A DNA stretch of 64,000 nucleotides from Antedon bifida (GCA_963402885.1 OY727095.1:377001-441000), one strand, 5' to 3'; shown: positions 11,680-24,859, numbered from the stretch's first letter. The notes: generated by a model not told the origin, from the letters alone. Translations and numbers: made by a program.

Positions 11680-12065
11680 ATAAAATGAAGATGGTGGTAA
11701 ACTTCTATAAATGTGTTATTATAATTGAATAATTTATGTCTTTATTTTTTATTAATTTTTTAAATAAATTGTTTAAATTTTGGTTTACTTATAAAGTAAT
11801 ATGGTATGTTAAACATTGTTTTAACGATATAAAAAAGAAATATTATGCATATTTTTATAAGTCATATGGAAAAAAGGTTGATGTACTGGAATTTGTAATA
11901 CGATAAAATGAAGATGATGGTAAACTATGCTATACTATAATTATTGAATACTGTATTTATTTTGTATTCATTTTTAAAATAAATTGTTTACATTTTGGTT
12001 AAAAAAGAATATTTTAAACACTGTAACGATATAAAAGAGAAATGATATGCACATAACTATGAACA
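11680..12065 (+). repeat. Tandem duplication of the FAHD2 3-prime flank, with polyA signal
   Basis: The block ATAAAATGAAGATGGTGGTA, at about 11681-11835, is repeated with changes at about 11904-12065 (ATAAAATGAAGATGATGGTA). Each copy carries an AAATAAATTGTTTA motif. The first AATAAA (11763-11768), 100 bp past the FAHD2 stop, is the likely polyadenylation signal. Confidence 0.55.
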
Positions 12066-12585
12066 CTGCCATTCTCTAAAAGAGTTTAACAAAAACAAGT
12101 AACTTGTATAATAAATTATGTAATGGAGAAATAAATCATAATTTAAAATAATTGTATAAACCATTTGTTGCTATTTATTGCACAATGAAGTGTGTAATAG
12201 AGGTTGTTTTAGAAAATAAACGTAAAAACAAAATTTCAAGATTGCGGACATCAACCTTTACTTTTTTTAGAAAACGAAAGTTTTCAATGAACTGCATTTT
12301 TCACAGTAAATTCATATAGGCCTAACAATTATCGTTGGATTTATCGTAATAAATTAATCTTCTGATCCATCTATCAAATCCCTTTGCTAATCCCACTAAA
12401 CATGGTCATTTTAAAGTACCCATTCTAAGGATAAATGTCGCTATAAATCATAATCCAAGTAAAAACCAATGACTTGTTAAATGTCTTGTAGAATATTTGC
12501 CAAAAAAGTAAACTTTTATTGATTTTTAGACATGTTAGTGTATTGTACTACCAGCCGTTGATCTCCATGCTAATGTCAACACAGA

Positions 12586-12830
12586 TGTAGTGGAGCTGTA
12601 GCTTGGTGGTTAATGTGCTTACCTTCCAATCCCAAGGTCCGTGGTTCAATCCTGACCTAGTGCCAGTTAGTAGTGTCACGACTCTTTCAACTCCACTCTC
12701 TAAATAAGACTTGGTTTATAAGCACCATAAATTATAAAATAGTTTACCCATCCTGTAATTGGTGAGTTTGTGCCCGCTGTTGGATGCCTATGAATTTTTT
12801 TTTAAATAAATAAATAAATAACCAAATAAA
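12586..12830 (+). repeat. tRNA-derived SINE, plus strand
   Basis: The A-box-like TAGCTTGGTGGTTAATG and B-box-like GTGGTTCAATCCTGAC lie 35 bp apart at the left end. A body of about 130 bp (TAGTGTCACGACTCTTTCAA) follows and it ends in an AAATAAATAAATAAAT tail. The tRNA part is too diverged to assign. Confidence 0.65.
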
Positions 12831-13975
12831 AAGAGATGTCCGGTAAGCTCCCCTCGTCTGACATTTTCAATTTTTACCACCCACCCTAACCAGGGAAGAG
12901 TTAACACTAACTCCACAGCAGAGATCGTCATATTTTATATTAATAATTATATTTAAAGAATCTTTGGCTCGTCTGTTTTTAACCGCTCTCTACAGCCGTG
13001 CATAGTAAAATTTTCTTTTTACGTATACCTAAACCGCATTACCTTACACTTTTATCTTTTTTTTTGTTAATAGATTTTATGAAATCAAGTAATTTATTAC
13101 AATTATTATCATGAAATGGTAAATATACCTCGTGACCTTTGATACACGCCATTACTGCCCACGGTCAAATATTTACGACATAACATAATTTGTTGTGTTA
13201 AATTTATTGGTTTCCACATCGATTTAATATAAACATAGATAATGGTTGTATAGAGGTATATATGGGGCGTCAACGAGTAAATTGGCTTTATTTCACTATC
13301 CTGCAGCACCATGCTCATCAAAAGTTTATCGGCGTTTCATAGCAATAGCTTTGCTAACGATATAAATAGATTTTACTACACTTTTCAAATGATCTGCTAA
13401 GACGATGCTTAAGTTAATACTTAGTTTACCGGTAATAGCGATGACGGAAAGAAGTTGCTGTGTTGTCCATCTGAATATATCAGAATCTGTTTCGAACTAT
13501 GTAGACCTGATCATTTCATTTCTCTTTCAACTAAGTTGTTTTTGACAATTTCTAAATTAATGACTTTTATATTATCACAAAAACAACTTGTACATTGCTA
13601 GTAATCATTGTCATTTCGTTAATGCATTGTGTTCTATGATGTCATTGTCCTTACTCATTTTTTGTAAAAAATAAAAATTGGAAACGGTCGAAAACAAGTG
13701 ATAAATATTATAATAATCTGTAGAATGGCCATAACAACAATTAAATAATACCAGTAATTAATTTATTAATGATAGCAATAATAAAAATTGTGTTTGTTGC
13801 CTTTCATGTTTCGGTATCATCGCTTTATATTCCTCAAATCATGTCTTTATACGTCATAATCATTACGCATTATCCATTACCGGTATACTTCCTTCAAATC
13901 ATGGTTGGTCATTATCATCATTTTCCTAATTATCATTATCGTTCATTACATTCTTCTTCATCGTCATTATCATAA
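12831..13975. other. Gene-free spacer
   Basis: AT-rich sequence without a supported gene. The short open frames here show no family motif and sit in low-complexity DNA (for example CATTATC runs at 13905-13970). Confidence 0.5.
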
Positions 13976-14114
13976 AGCCCAACTCAGACAGCGTCGTACG
14001 ACGAGGCTCTACGAAACGTCTTTCGTAAGCGTCAGGCGTAGTTTTAAGTTAAACATGTTTAATTTTCTCCCGACGAGATGAGTCGTCGGGACACGTCGCT
14101 GTCTGAGTTGGGCT
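13976..14114. mobile_element. 139-bp MITE with perfect 18-bp terminal inverted repeats
   Basis: AGCCCAACTCAGACAGCG at the left is matched exactly by CGCTGTCTGAGTTGGGCT at the right. The interior has no coding potential and its own small inversions (TCGTCGTACGACGA-like). The target duplication is not clear. Confidence 0.8.
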
Positions 14115-16892
14115 GTACACATTCGATTATCAATCAATATTAATAACAGTATAATGTACAAGAATATTATAACCATTATCTATAGTTAAAATGGTATAAA
14201 AATTCAAAGCATAAAACATTTAAGTACGGCACAAAGCAAAAAATCAGTATCATAATATCACTGATGATCATTTCATCCGCAAAAATGGCAGATAAACATT
14301 GTATCAACAGCTGTCTGCATGATTTGGATAGGTCATTAATATGATCATTAACTCCGTAATTACTATTTTATAAAGTGTGGAATTATCTAACACTGTATGA
14401 GCAAGTACTTGACCGAAGGTTTGCCGTAACTGATATTGAGATGTTACGGGCCAGGAAATCACGTGTACAATTATGATAGTATTTAGTAGTGCTGTATTTA
14501 TGTAAATATACTTGTTTTGAAAGTGTCATTCCGATACTGCTAGAATTGAATGTGTCTATGTTTTATACCAATTCATTTTGTTATTAATTTTCTAACTCCG
14601 TAATTTTACTATCGGATATTATTAGAGACATAGAACGCAATAAAATTTATCTTTCACTGGAAAATTATTACTTTTTTGTTGAACCAAAAAATATACACAA
14701 TTGGTATAAATACTTTTAGTGACGTTTTGTTAATTAACTCTGAACCAGATTAATTTATTTAATGACATTTATCATGGTTAATTAGTCTATCTTATCAATT
14801 TTCTCGTATTTCATAGTTGGTATTCCCTTTTATATATCCGTATCAAATGATTGCACCGTAACAATAATGTACTCCATTTTATTTCTCCTCTTCTTTCGAT
14901 TACGTCATTACCGGTCTTGAGCCGCATGCATGCAGAGAGCAGACCAGCAAAAGATTCACAAATGCGGCGCCGGTCCGTGAGGGCGTTACTGTTTTGTTTT
15001 GTTTGTTTTCACGTGATATAGTTTGTTCTTTTCTTTCCCATTGATTCGCTTTGCTCTTTTGAGGATTGCTGCTTTTTACAAAGATCAACAATCGATCAGT
15101 ATCCGCTGCGATCTGATTCATTTGAACATTTACCCACGGTCATAAACAGCCTACCTACAAATACGTCGATAGGTAGACTTGGACTATGTCCTGTCGATTG
15201 AAAGACGTACTTAATGAACAGGTAATTATCTTTATTAATATCATTTTAGAAACATCTTTCGGTTGGTTAGGATAGAAATTGACTTACTGTATCTGTCTGT
15301 GTGTCTGTACCCCATGGTTAGTAGGTCTCAGACAGTGGCCTACCTATGTTCTTGGGTTCTCAATGTGTATAAAGTTTAAATGTTGTAGGTTTTGCTTAGG
15401 CCTACGTAACCTGCTTGATGATCTGATATTAAAGTAGTATGATTTATAAAGATGATAACGAACTATTCCTCAAGGTTAGGCCTATATGTGTTTTCATATT
15501 GAATTGTGTAAATGGCACTACTGTTACCATATAGGCCTGTACCCGTAACGTCACTTAGGTTTAACCACTTCTTTCGAGGTATCCTTGTGGTCTTTGATTG
15601 AACAAGGTAATTAAGTGTGAAATTCAAATAAGTAAATAGACACTGTTAATTTAAGGGTATTATTTGTCTTTCTTTAAGAAAACAACACTTTGCAATCCCG
15701 ATGACGGGTGATTTTGTAGGTCTACTAGTTGACGCTAATACGCGTTTCTCGTAAAAGTAATCGACTATGGGGTTTGCGTGATTCGCGGTTTTCGTGATAC
15801 GCGTGTTGCGTGTTTTGCAAAATAAATCGGTCACGTGGTGCGTATGCGCAACATTTTCTGATAATTGAGTTCAGGACCGGGGGAGGGGAATGATATAAAA
15901 CTATGTATTCGTATTTTAAATAAGATGTAGTCGGCTCATGTCAAAGACATACAGGAATGTAATTAAAGCACTGATACGACAGGAACACCCAATTAATATT
16001 GTAACCTACACCATCATCCCAACAAAATCACATACCAAACGCAAATGTCGATCGAAGATTAAGAAAACCAATTGTAAATCATCTCTCCGCCTCCGTCTAT
16101 CATTTAATTTGCTTTAATCTGAACTTTGAAATATTTTTATTTCGAAATGCTTATTTTGGTCATAGGCACAATTCAGCCTGTAGCTCTGCCCTCTACAAGA
16201 ACATTTAAAATTGTGTATGAATTTCACATGTCTAATGACCCGATTATCAATGCTGTATCTCCACACATTATGGCAATATTTCGCCAGTATCATAGGCAAA
16301 TTCGTAATACAGCCGCCCATGTGTTACGCATGTTAATGGTTGGGTTCATGGTCTATGAATACAGGTTTTCGGAGCGTTTCATTCTCTGCCCGAATATTGA
16401 ATGCAGTCATATTTTGTATTAGTGTAGGCCTACTGTATTTCCATGTTTTATACAAATTGTAACATATATGCTATGGAATGACATTTGTAATTGCAAATCA
16501 ATCAATCGATCAAAAGTGACGAAACAAAAACACATAATATCATCACCGTATTATTTTAGATTAAAATGATTCGCATTTATTATTATTAATCGTTATTGAA
16601 CGTCGAAATATCAATTGATAGAATCTTGATAGAATATTTTGATAGGCGTTGACAAGAATATTTCTAATTGGTTGGTTATTTCTTCATTTTCGTTTGTGAG
16701 TGCTTATTATGATGGCACTGACTTGGTTGTGCGTGATCATTATGATGGCACTACTGACTTGGTTGTGCGTGTTCATTATGATGGCACTGACTTAGCTGGT
16801 TGCTCGTTGAATAGGCCTACTTAGTCACAGTGGTGTGAAAATGTTCTGGTGTGTGATTTACAACAGATAAATAATGGTATACAATAGACTAC
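14115..16892. other. Gene-poor spacer with one promoter-like patch
   Basis: No supported gene. The stretch 14900-15230 is less AT-rich and ends in ATGTCCTGTCGATTGAAAGA followed by a GTAATT donor-like site at 15222, so an upstream noncoding or first exon of a distal gene is possible but unproven. 15770-15835 is rich in CGCG-type words. 16695-16800 is a three-copy repeat of about 36 bp (TTATGATGGCACTGACTTGG). Confidence 0.4.
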
Positions 16893-16940
16893 GGTGATAC
16901 AACAGATTCCTTCGATCAACATGGTAGTTATATTATTCAT

Positions 16941-17100
16941 AAAGCCTACACTATCGAACTTTGTGTGACAAAAAAATGTGATGTGCCTATATATGGACAT
17001 GATGATGTCATATCACTACCATATTTAAACATATCACTACCATATTTGGGTACATCAGACTTTTTTTTAACATAAAGTGTGATAGTGTAGACAGAGCTTA
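16941..17100. mobile_element. MITE family A copy
   Basis: The right terminus GATAGTGTAGACAGAGCTTA is intact and the left one is shortened to AAAGCCTACACTATCG. The interior has the family core GACATGATGATGTCATATCA. Confidence 0.85.
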
Positions 17101-17400
17101 CGTAGGCCTATAATGTACCTAGTAGGCCTATATTCACTGAACATTGTGAAGTCACATTTGCAGGTCGCATTTGGGCTCCTGGGACTTATTGTCGGTTTTT
17201 TATGAATGCCATAAATGCCAACATTAAAATTTCCTTCATAATAAATTATGTGAAATAACATTAAGCATTGTTTATAACTTTCGTTACCGCTCACTCGTCA
17301 GAATATGAGAAGGGTAGGCCTACCGATTTGCAATGATGGGTCTTGAACCAATGTAGGAGGGTGACAATGAATGATGGTGGATTGCACTGATGTTTCTTCT

Positions 17401-17529
17401 TAAGCTTGACTCCATTGGACGTAACGCAATGAATTACGCGCAAGTGAGTTGACCAATCACTTGACAGTTGTGATCCATCGTGTCGTGATTGGTCAATTAT
17501 ATGCGTTGCGTCCAATGGGTCAAGCTTTA
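17401..17529. mobile_element. MITE family B copy
   Basis: The ends are TAAGCTTGACTCCATTGGAC and its near-mirror GTCCAATGGGTCAAGCTTTA. The core has the paired TTGACCAATCAC and GTGATTGGTCAA. Confidence 0.85.
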
Positions 17530-17656
17530 TATTCAAATTGCTGTCCACTCATGATGTAGTTTGTTTTGCTGTATTAAATGAAACAAATGAATAAATATTT
17601 ATAACAAGGTGAAGATAATTATTACTAATTTGTCATCGTAAAACAGTTTTCAATCT

Positions 17657-17930
17657 TAAGCTCTGTCTACACTATCAAACTAGTTTGACAAAATATATGG
17701 TAATGATATGCCAATATATGGTAGTGATATGCTTAAATATGGTAGTGATATGACATCATCATGTCCATATATGGGCACATCAAATTTCTTTTGTCAAATA
17801 AAGTTTGATAGTGTAGACAAGGCTTTATGAATATAACTGCCTATGTTGATCGAATGAATCTGTTGTATCACCTTATAAGCACATTACATTTTTTTGTCAC
17901 ATAAAGTTGGATAGTGTAGACAGAGCTTAA
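17657..17930. mobile_element. MITE family A copy followed by a partial copy
   Basis: 17657-17827 is a full copy starting TAAGCTCTGTCTACACTATC. 17881-17930 is a second right end (TTTTTGTCACATAAAGTTGG to GATAGTGTAGACAGAGCTTA form). Confidence 0.8.
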
Positions 17931-18317
17931 GCTTTATTAGTTTATTACAAAATGTGCCTATGTGCATGAGGGAAGGAAGCGTGAGATACCCCAGCAGGGC
18001 TCATAGTTGAAACTGCTTCATTATGGCTGCTGTGTTCCTTATACTCGTAAACTAGCTTCTAAATGCATTCTATGGTGTACTAAAATCTCAATATTGATTT
18101 TATGATATAGTACGTTAATTTAACTACATGACAAGTATGCCACAAGGTGTCATGGTTGCTGTTGTATCAAACAATATTAAATATCGTATTCACTGAAACC
18201 TGAAGCAATTCAAACATTTATGATTGTGTTTGTATTTCACGTTTCAATTTCTAGAAAATATCTTAATTAACTATCAACGTTTGTATAATTAAAATAGAGT
18301 ATATATGAAGTGATCTC

Positions 18318-18375
18318 GATATGTAAACGATGTACAGTTAAACGATATACAGTTAAACGATGTACAGTTAGACGA
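18318..18375 (+). repeat. Short tandem repeat, about 18-bp unit
   Basis: AACGATGTACAGTTAAACGA and close variants are repeated about three times. Confidence 0.7.
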
Positions 18376-18938
18376 TCATTCTCTGTTTTAAAATGTTTGT
18401 AGAGGTTGGTTAATTTTAAAAGGGTAAATACCCGACTCCTTTGCCTTTTATTCTGACGTTGTGTTGTTCTATTGGCAACTATGAACCGTGACTATGCGTT
18501 TTACAATTTTTAACAAAAGAAAATGAAAATAATTGTTATGGTTTTCGTAATATTAAAATCTAACTATTTATTTGTCTCTTCCTTAATATTTCCGAGATCT
18601 ATTAAATACAAGGCTATTGTTAGGGGATGAGTTTAGTTGGACTTACCTGACTCATGCTATGTTCACATTTATCAACAACAACAAAGAATATTTCTATTTT
18701 TATTACAAGGTTATTGTTGGGGGTGATCCGTTGTGCTTTGTTAGTAACTGGCGTTAACTTGAGTCTACAGTCTGGTAGCAACTCAACTTTATTTCCATGA
18801 CTATGTTCCAACTTGTCAACAACAACAGTTTGAACTTGTGCACTTAAGTTCGATAATGCCTTGTTTTCTGTCGATTTAAACGTAGCAAACCCATTCTGTG
18901 TGTTCAAACAACAAGTTAAAATGTTTTGTCAATAGCAG

Positions 18939-19038
18939 AAGCTCTGTCTACACAATCAAACTTTATGTAAAAAAAAATGTGATGTGCCCATACTTGGACA
19001 TGATGATGTCATATCACTACCATATTTGCACATATCAC
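18939..19038. mobile_element. MITE family A, left half
   Basis: GAAGCTCTGTCTACACAATC, then the core GACATGATGATGTCATATCA, then an abrupt end near 19038. Confidence 0.75.
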
Positions 19039-19182
19039 TTCTGACAATTATTTCAAATTTGAATTTTCTTATGATTTACATATATGAAAATTATAACGAT
19101 TTAAATTTTAATTTGTAACAATAATTTATACATTATGTTGTATTTTCAGAATATTATATTAAATATAGGACACATTTTAAGT

Positions 19183-19357
19183 TATTGGCCGAACGGTTAA
19201 GAACGTGGAACCGTCATAGATATAATTATCGGAAAGGGTTCAATGCTCTCCATGGTTATTGTGGTAGAATGAGTCTTCTCGGAAAAGGACTATAAGCCGT
19301 AGGTTTAGTGTACATAAAATGCGTCTGTGCACTTTAAACTTCCTTGAAACTTTAAAC
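19183..19357 (+). repeat. tRNA-derived SINE (Leu/Ser-like head), truncated by a satellite
   Basis: The head TTGGCCGAACGGTTAAGAAC and the B-box-like AAGGGTTCAATGC are followed by the body TTGTGGTAGAATGAGTCTTC. The same family is seen reversed at 60415-60742. The SINE body gives way to the 19-bp array. Confidence 0.7.
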
Positions 19358-20940
19358 TCTACACTTACACTATAACTTTACACTTACACTATAACTCTAC
19401 ACTTACACTATAACTCTACACTTACACTATAACTCTACACTTACACTATAACTCTACACTTACACTATAACTCTACACTTACACTATAACTCTACACTTA
19501 CACTATAACTCTACACTTACACTATAACTCTACACTTACACTATAACTTTACACTTACACTATAACTCTACACTTACACTATAACTCTACACTTACACTA
19601 TAACTCTACACTTACACTATAACTCTACACTTACACTATAACTCTACACTTACACTATAACTCTACACTTACACTATAACTCTACACTTACACTATAACT
19701 CTACACTTACACTATAACTCTACACTTACACTATAACTCTACACTTACACTATAACTCTACACTTACACTATAACTCTACACTTACACTATAACTCTACA
19801 CTTACACTATAACTCTACACTTACACTATAACTCTACACTTACACTATAACTCTACACTTACACTATAACTCTACACTTACACTATAACTCTACACTTAC
19901 ACTATAACTCTACACTTACACTATAACTCTACACTTACACTATAACTTTACACTTACACTATAACTCTACACTTACACTATAACTTTACACTTACACTAT
20001 AACTCTACACTTACACTATAACTTTACACTTACACTATAACTTTACACTTACACTATAACTCTACACTTACACTATAACTCTACACTTACACTATAACTT
20101 TACACTTACACTATAACTCTACACTTACACTATAACTTTACACTTACACTATAACTCTACACTTACACTATAACTTTACACTTACACTATAACTTTACAC
20201 TTACACTATAACTCTACACTTACACTATAACTCTACACTTACACTATAACTCTACACTTACACTATAACTTTACACTTACACTATAACTCTACACTTACA
20301 CTATAACTTTACACTTACACTATAACTTTACACTTACACTATAACTCTACACTTACACTATAACTCTACACTTACACTATAACTCTACACTTACACTATA
20401 ACTCTACACTTACACTATAACTTTACACTTACACTATAACTCTACACTTACACTATAACTCTACACTTACACTATAACTTTACACTTACACTATAACTTT
20501 ACACTTACACTATAACTTTACACTTACACTATAACTCTACACTTACACTATAACTCTACACTTACACTATAACTTTACACTTACACTATAACTTTACACT
20601 TACACTATAACTCTACACTTACACTATAACTCTACACTTACACTATAACTCTACACTTACACTATAACTCTACACTTACACTATAACTCTACACTTACAC
20701 TATAACTCTACACTTACACTATAACTCTACACTTACACTATAACTCTACACTTACACTATAACTCTACACTTACACTATAACTCTACACTTACACTATAA
20801 CTCTACACTTACACTATAACTCTACACTTACACTATAACTCTACACTTACACTATAACTCTACACTTACACTATAACTCTACACTTACACTATAACTCTA
20901 CACTTACACTATAACTCTACACTTACACTATAACTTTACA
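19358..20940 (+). repeat. 19-bp satellite, 83 complete units
   Basis: The unit is TCTACACTTACACTATAAC. The span 19358-20934 is 1577 bases, exactly 83 x 19, with no insertion or deletion, followed by six bases of a further unit. The only variable position I found is base 2 (C or T). T units are 2, 11, 32, 34, 36, 37, 40, 42, 44, 45, 49, 51, 52, 57, 60, 61, 62, 65 and 66. The plus strand of the array has no G. Confidence 0.97.
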
Positions 20941-21748
20941 GTGTATTGTTTTCTTACATTTCACGTGACCGCCTTTGATCTACGTTGGAATTTCTGGAAT
21001 GTAAAATCTTATTTTATTATTATAACAACAAACAATTATTTGGAAATCTACAAAGAAAAACATGAAACTAAAACTACTTGGAGCAACTTATAGAGTTGAA
21101 TGTCTATGATTAAAGTAAGCAACGTATTTATACACGGGTCACTAATAAACATTCCATGCCGGTGAAAAACAATGATACTGAAATAAATTGCTGCAATCAC
21201 TAAATATACCTAGTAACCACGCAATGCATCGTTAATGGTCACTAGCATATGTTGGTATCTGCACTGAGCCCGCCTGACTAGGACGGTCCATTATTACGTA
21301 TATATTGCTGTCCACAGAGGCATCATCTCACGGCTCGTAAGTGTGTATATAAGCTTAAGTGAACACTAAGATGAACACTTGGTAGACCTACTCAAGATAT
21401 TAAGGTACATGCTATGGTTTCACTTAAATTAGCCTTTAGGCCTACTTAAACGTAGTTGGTTTCTTTACGTGCGGTGTTTGATCGTAAGTACATTATTTTG
21501 TATACATTTTTTACCGGCTATATACTACATATGCCATACGTATTTGCTTTAGGCACTTAGACACACTTTATTGTATCAATGTTTCAGGAAATCAAATTTA
21601 CATTAATCATGTTCTAAAGATAGTAACCTACTTTCTAAATATGTTAAAAGGATTTATCGACAACTTATACAATAATATAGGTTATAAAACAATGAATTGA
21701 AAGCTAATACACGAAGTATCGCTGATCGAAGTAACGCATTGTGGACCT
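20941..21748. other. Spacer with a possible TATA-type promoter
   Basis: GTGTATATAAGCTTAAG near 21342-21358 is a TATA-like box, followed by GATATTAAG and a GTACAT donor-like site near 21402. It could serve an untranslated first exon of the receptor gene at 26361, but nothing else supports this. Confidence 0.25.
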
Positions 21749-21909
21749 TAAAGCTAGCTCTGTTTTCACTAGAACGCAACGCAAGGACGTAGACGCAACG
21801 CAAGGACGTAAACGCAACGCAATGATGTAAACACAACGCAAGGGCGTAAACGCAACGCAATGACGTAAGCGCACCACACGTAATGTGAACCCATGCGTTG
21901 CGCCTACGT
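21749..21909. mobile_element. MITE family B copy with an expanded internal repeat
   Basis: The left end is TAAAGCTAGCTCTGTTTTCA. The segment AACGCAACGCAAGGACGTAA is repeated about five times in tandem within the left arm, and the right end is eroded. Confidence 0.65.
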
Positions 21910-22262
21910 AGTCGTTATAATCAGTTTATTCGATCTCTTGAAACATAATTATTAATCTGAGAATAAATTGAAATACTTAAGAAGATCTTTGAGTATTTGA
22001 GAAAAGCTTTCTAGTCGACTTTCTTCTCTGAAAAGGCGCGCGTACAAGCAAACTGGATGTTTTAATTATGTTTAAAAAAAAACAGTAGCACAGAGAAAAA
22101 AAAGAAATGACTTGATACAAGTTTGTTCTTAATCTCCTCGTAATAGAATTTAGATATTATTGTTAATATAGATAAAATGACCTGTTTCATAGAAATCAAT
22201 TTATTCACAGCATGAGTTATGTATGTCGAATTTAATTTTCTAGTTCTGCTGCCTGACGACAC

Positions 22263-22407
22263 TAAAGCTTGGTTCCCACTAGAACGCAAGTACGTAAACG
22301 CAACGCAAGTTAAGCCACTGTTCGAATAATCCATCGCTTGTGATTGGTCAACTCACTTACGTTGCGTCTACATCCTTGCGTTGAGTCCTAGTGAGAACCA
22401 AACTTAA
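22263..22407. mobile_element. MITE family B copy
   Basis: TAAAGCTTGGTTCCCACTAG at the left, CTAGTGAGAACCAAACTTAA at the right, and the core CCATCGCTTGTGATTGGTCA. Confidence 0.9.
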
Positions 22408-23689
22408 GAGTGACGTTTATATTTCAGTTGCTAGGATACGGTAGTGCACTGTAAAATAAAATTAACTTAACTAGATAAGACGTTAATGCCCCGTTATTGT
22501 CAATGTTATGGTTATAGCTTACGAAGACGTAATTGTATATACGCCACTCACATGTACAGTTATGTATAGAGATGTAATTGCTAATTCCACAGCAGACACC
22601 GTTGATGATGAAAAGTTGCTTTGAAATTTCAACGCAATTAATCTGTAAAGAAGAATGCAATTATTTGAATTTGTTAACAGATTCGTCGTTAGTGTGTTGA
22701 TAATTCCTTCGTAGGCTTTAGAAACGCACTGGCTAGTTGGACTAAGATAGAATAATGTTAGATGTGTGTCGCTACGTTCGGCTAATGTTCCGTAGATTAT
22801 CCGCCTCGCGTTATGATTGCATCAATGTTGTGTCAATAATTCATGATATTTTCTTAATGTGCAATATCTTGTGTCAATATAATTACAAAGATTAAATAAA
22901 GCGTATTCACATTAATGTTCGCGTCGGATGATTCGTCTATACGAGCCACAAAACATAATTGTGAATTCAAGTTTATTGAGAGGAGTGCGGAACAATTCCA
23001 TCAGATTTAATTTTACTGTCATCATCCAATATACGTTAATGACATCAAGCTAGTTAACTGAATCTGACCTCAAAATACATACGCTAGCAAAATGTTACAT
23101 TACTTTCACCGGTTTGAATATAAACAAGGTCATCGATAAACAAGGTCATCGATCATTTTCCACTTTTTAACAATAATAATAAATAATATGGATTTATATA
23201 GTAGCGCACATTCATTCATGTATTTATTTACATAAAGCAAATTTCAAAATATGTTAACAAAATATGAATCAAATAAATAGTTAATGCCTTGTATCTGGAG
23301 AACCAGAGAGCTTTAAGACAGGTTCCACAACGTACCACTCAAGAGTGCTCAGGGCGCGTTAAAAAAAGGAAATTCAATATACAATTTGTATCGACTATAT
23401 TTTGTAGTTATGAATGAAACCATTAAAAAAATATAATCAAGGTCGTATTGTACTGGCTTGAACTGTAATGGAAAAAAAATTGATCTATAAAGATAACAAT
23501 ACCTTCATTGTAAATTGTGTTCATGATTTCCATTACATAAATTGAACTGAACTCGAATGTAGGCCACTGTAATCGATATCGTATCTTTATTTCCATCACA
23601 CCAACAGCGTACCATTTAAATACATATATGATTCCACATATAGCATTTCACATCTTTATATTTTGAAGAGGTCCTAAAGTATGTTATCT
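22408..23689. other. Gene-free AT-rich spacer
   Basis: I see no gene, no recognisable element and no conserved frame here. Confidence 0.5.
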
Positions 23690-23965
23690 TAACGATTTCA
23701 ATTCGCGCGAATAGGTCTAAAGTCTGTTATCCATTGATGGGTATGTTTGCGCGAAACGAACATTCCTCCGGAGTTCTCATAGGTTGCGCATTTCTAAAGT
23801 CAGAAAAATTGGAAAACATGATCTGAATAACAATTATTCAACGCTTTTAATTCGCGCGTAGGTGGATATATTCGTACGCGCAAACGAACATTCCCCTGGA
23901 GTTCTGATTGGTTGTGCAATTTTTGTATTTGGAAAATTGGAAATCACGATCTGAATAACAATAGT
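23690..23965 (+). repeat. Tandem duplication, about 140-bp unit
   Basis: The blocks near 23690-23835 and 23836-23965 share AATTCGCGCG, GCGCAAACGAACATTCC (first copy GCGCGAAACGAACATTCC), GGAGTTCT, GATTGGTTG/CATAGGTTG and GATCTGAATAACAAT. Confidence 0.7.
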
Positions 23966-24197
23966 CAGGATAAAAAATAAAAATAAATTCAGAATTAATG
24001 TGCTATAAACGATCAAATGAAGATCCATAAAACAGCCTCTGGCGTATTTTTTAAATCACTGTTAATTCATAAACATTAAAATATCTTATTGTAGTTTCAT
24101 TTTTAATGAATTTTAAAGAAACAAAAACAAAATCAATATTTTGTTTTGGGTACGAAATGTTTCTGATTAAAAAGCGCGTTGTAGCGCAGAATAGCGT

Positions 24198-24300
24198 GCG
24201 ATGTGCCCAAATATGGTAGTGATATGACATCATCATGTCTATATATGGGCACATCACATTTTTTTTGTCACATACAGTTTGATAGTGTAGACAGAACTTA
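24198..24300. mobile_element. MITE family A, right part
   Basis: TATGGTAGTGATATGACATC through to GATAGTGTAGACAGAACTTA. The left terminus is missing. Confidence 0.75.
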
Positions 24301-24388
24301 AGGCAACTGTATACGTGCGTTCTCTACAAGTGAAAATAGACTAAGGACATAACATAACAGGATAACTCACGTCATTTACGCGCATGCA

Positions 24389-24570
24389 TAAGGTTGTTTA
24401 TCGCAAATAGCGTGCGCGACGCATGGTGGGAAGAGTTTGGGAGCAAACGTTACGACGCGTACGTACGCGATTTGGTGTTTGTACGTACGCGACGTGACGT
24501 TTGCTCCAAAACCCTTCCCATCATGCATTGTGCAATGATCGCGAAATCAAGCTATTTGCGATAAATCTTG
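24389..24570. mobile_element. MITE family D copy
   Basis: TTGTTTATCGCAAATAGC at the left pairs with GCTATTTGCGATAAATCTTG at the right, and GGAGCAAACGTTACG with CGTGACGTTTGCTCC inside. A right half of the same family lies at 43098-43183. Confidence 0.75.
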
Positions 24571-24859
24571 TTTGTTTATTTGTTTATATTCGTATTTTAA
24601 AATAATGTATATAGTCTGTATATAGGGTATAAATGAATTATATATCCAAAAAAATACATACCGAAAATAATTATATAACATTAGTAAATGTATCTTTTAC
24701 AGTACATTTATTAGTTAAGTGTTTACAATTTTAGTTGTTGAGAATTATAGAACAAACAAAAAATATTAGAAAATTATGAAAAAAGGTGGATAACAAAAAG
24801 GAAATATTAATGTTCAGATTCTAGGAACAGTAACATTGATAAAATCACATAATGTAAAA

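Larger units (their letters stand above)
16893..17872. repeat. Large inverted duplication containing two MITE-A copies
   Basis: The left arm 16893-17100 and right arm 17657-17872 are inverted copies. GGTGATACAACAGATTCCTT at 16893 mirrors the end at 17872, and both arms continue into a MITE-A copy with the same damaged outer terminus. The 555-bp loop holds a MITE-B copy (17401-17529). Confidence 0.65.

Noticed and set aside
16126-16422. 98-codon plus-strand frame
   Set aside because: It includes a MITE terminus (CAGTATCATAGGC) and shows no family motif.
18620-18907. 95-codon minus-strand frame with a repeated VVVDK.EHS motif
   Set aside because: The repeat reflects a local DNA duplication (TCAACAACAACA); there are no splice sites or homology to support a gene.
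19358-20940. CRISPR-like array
   Set aside because: Units are contiguous 19-mers without spacers in a eukaryotic genome; it is a satellite.
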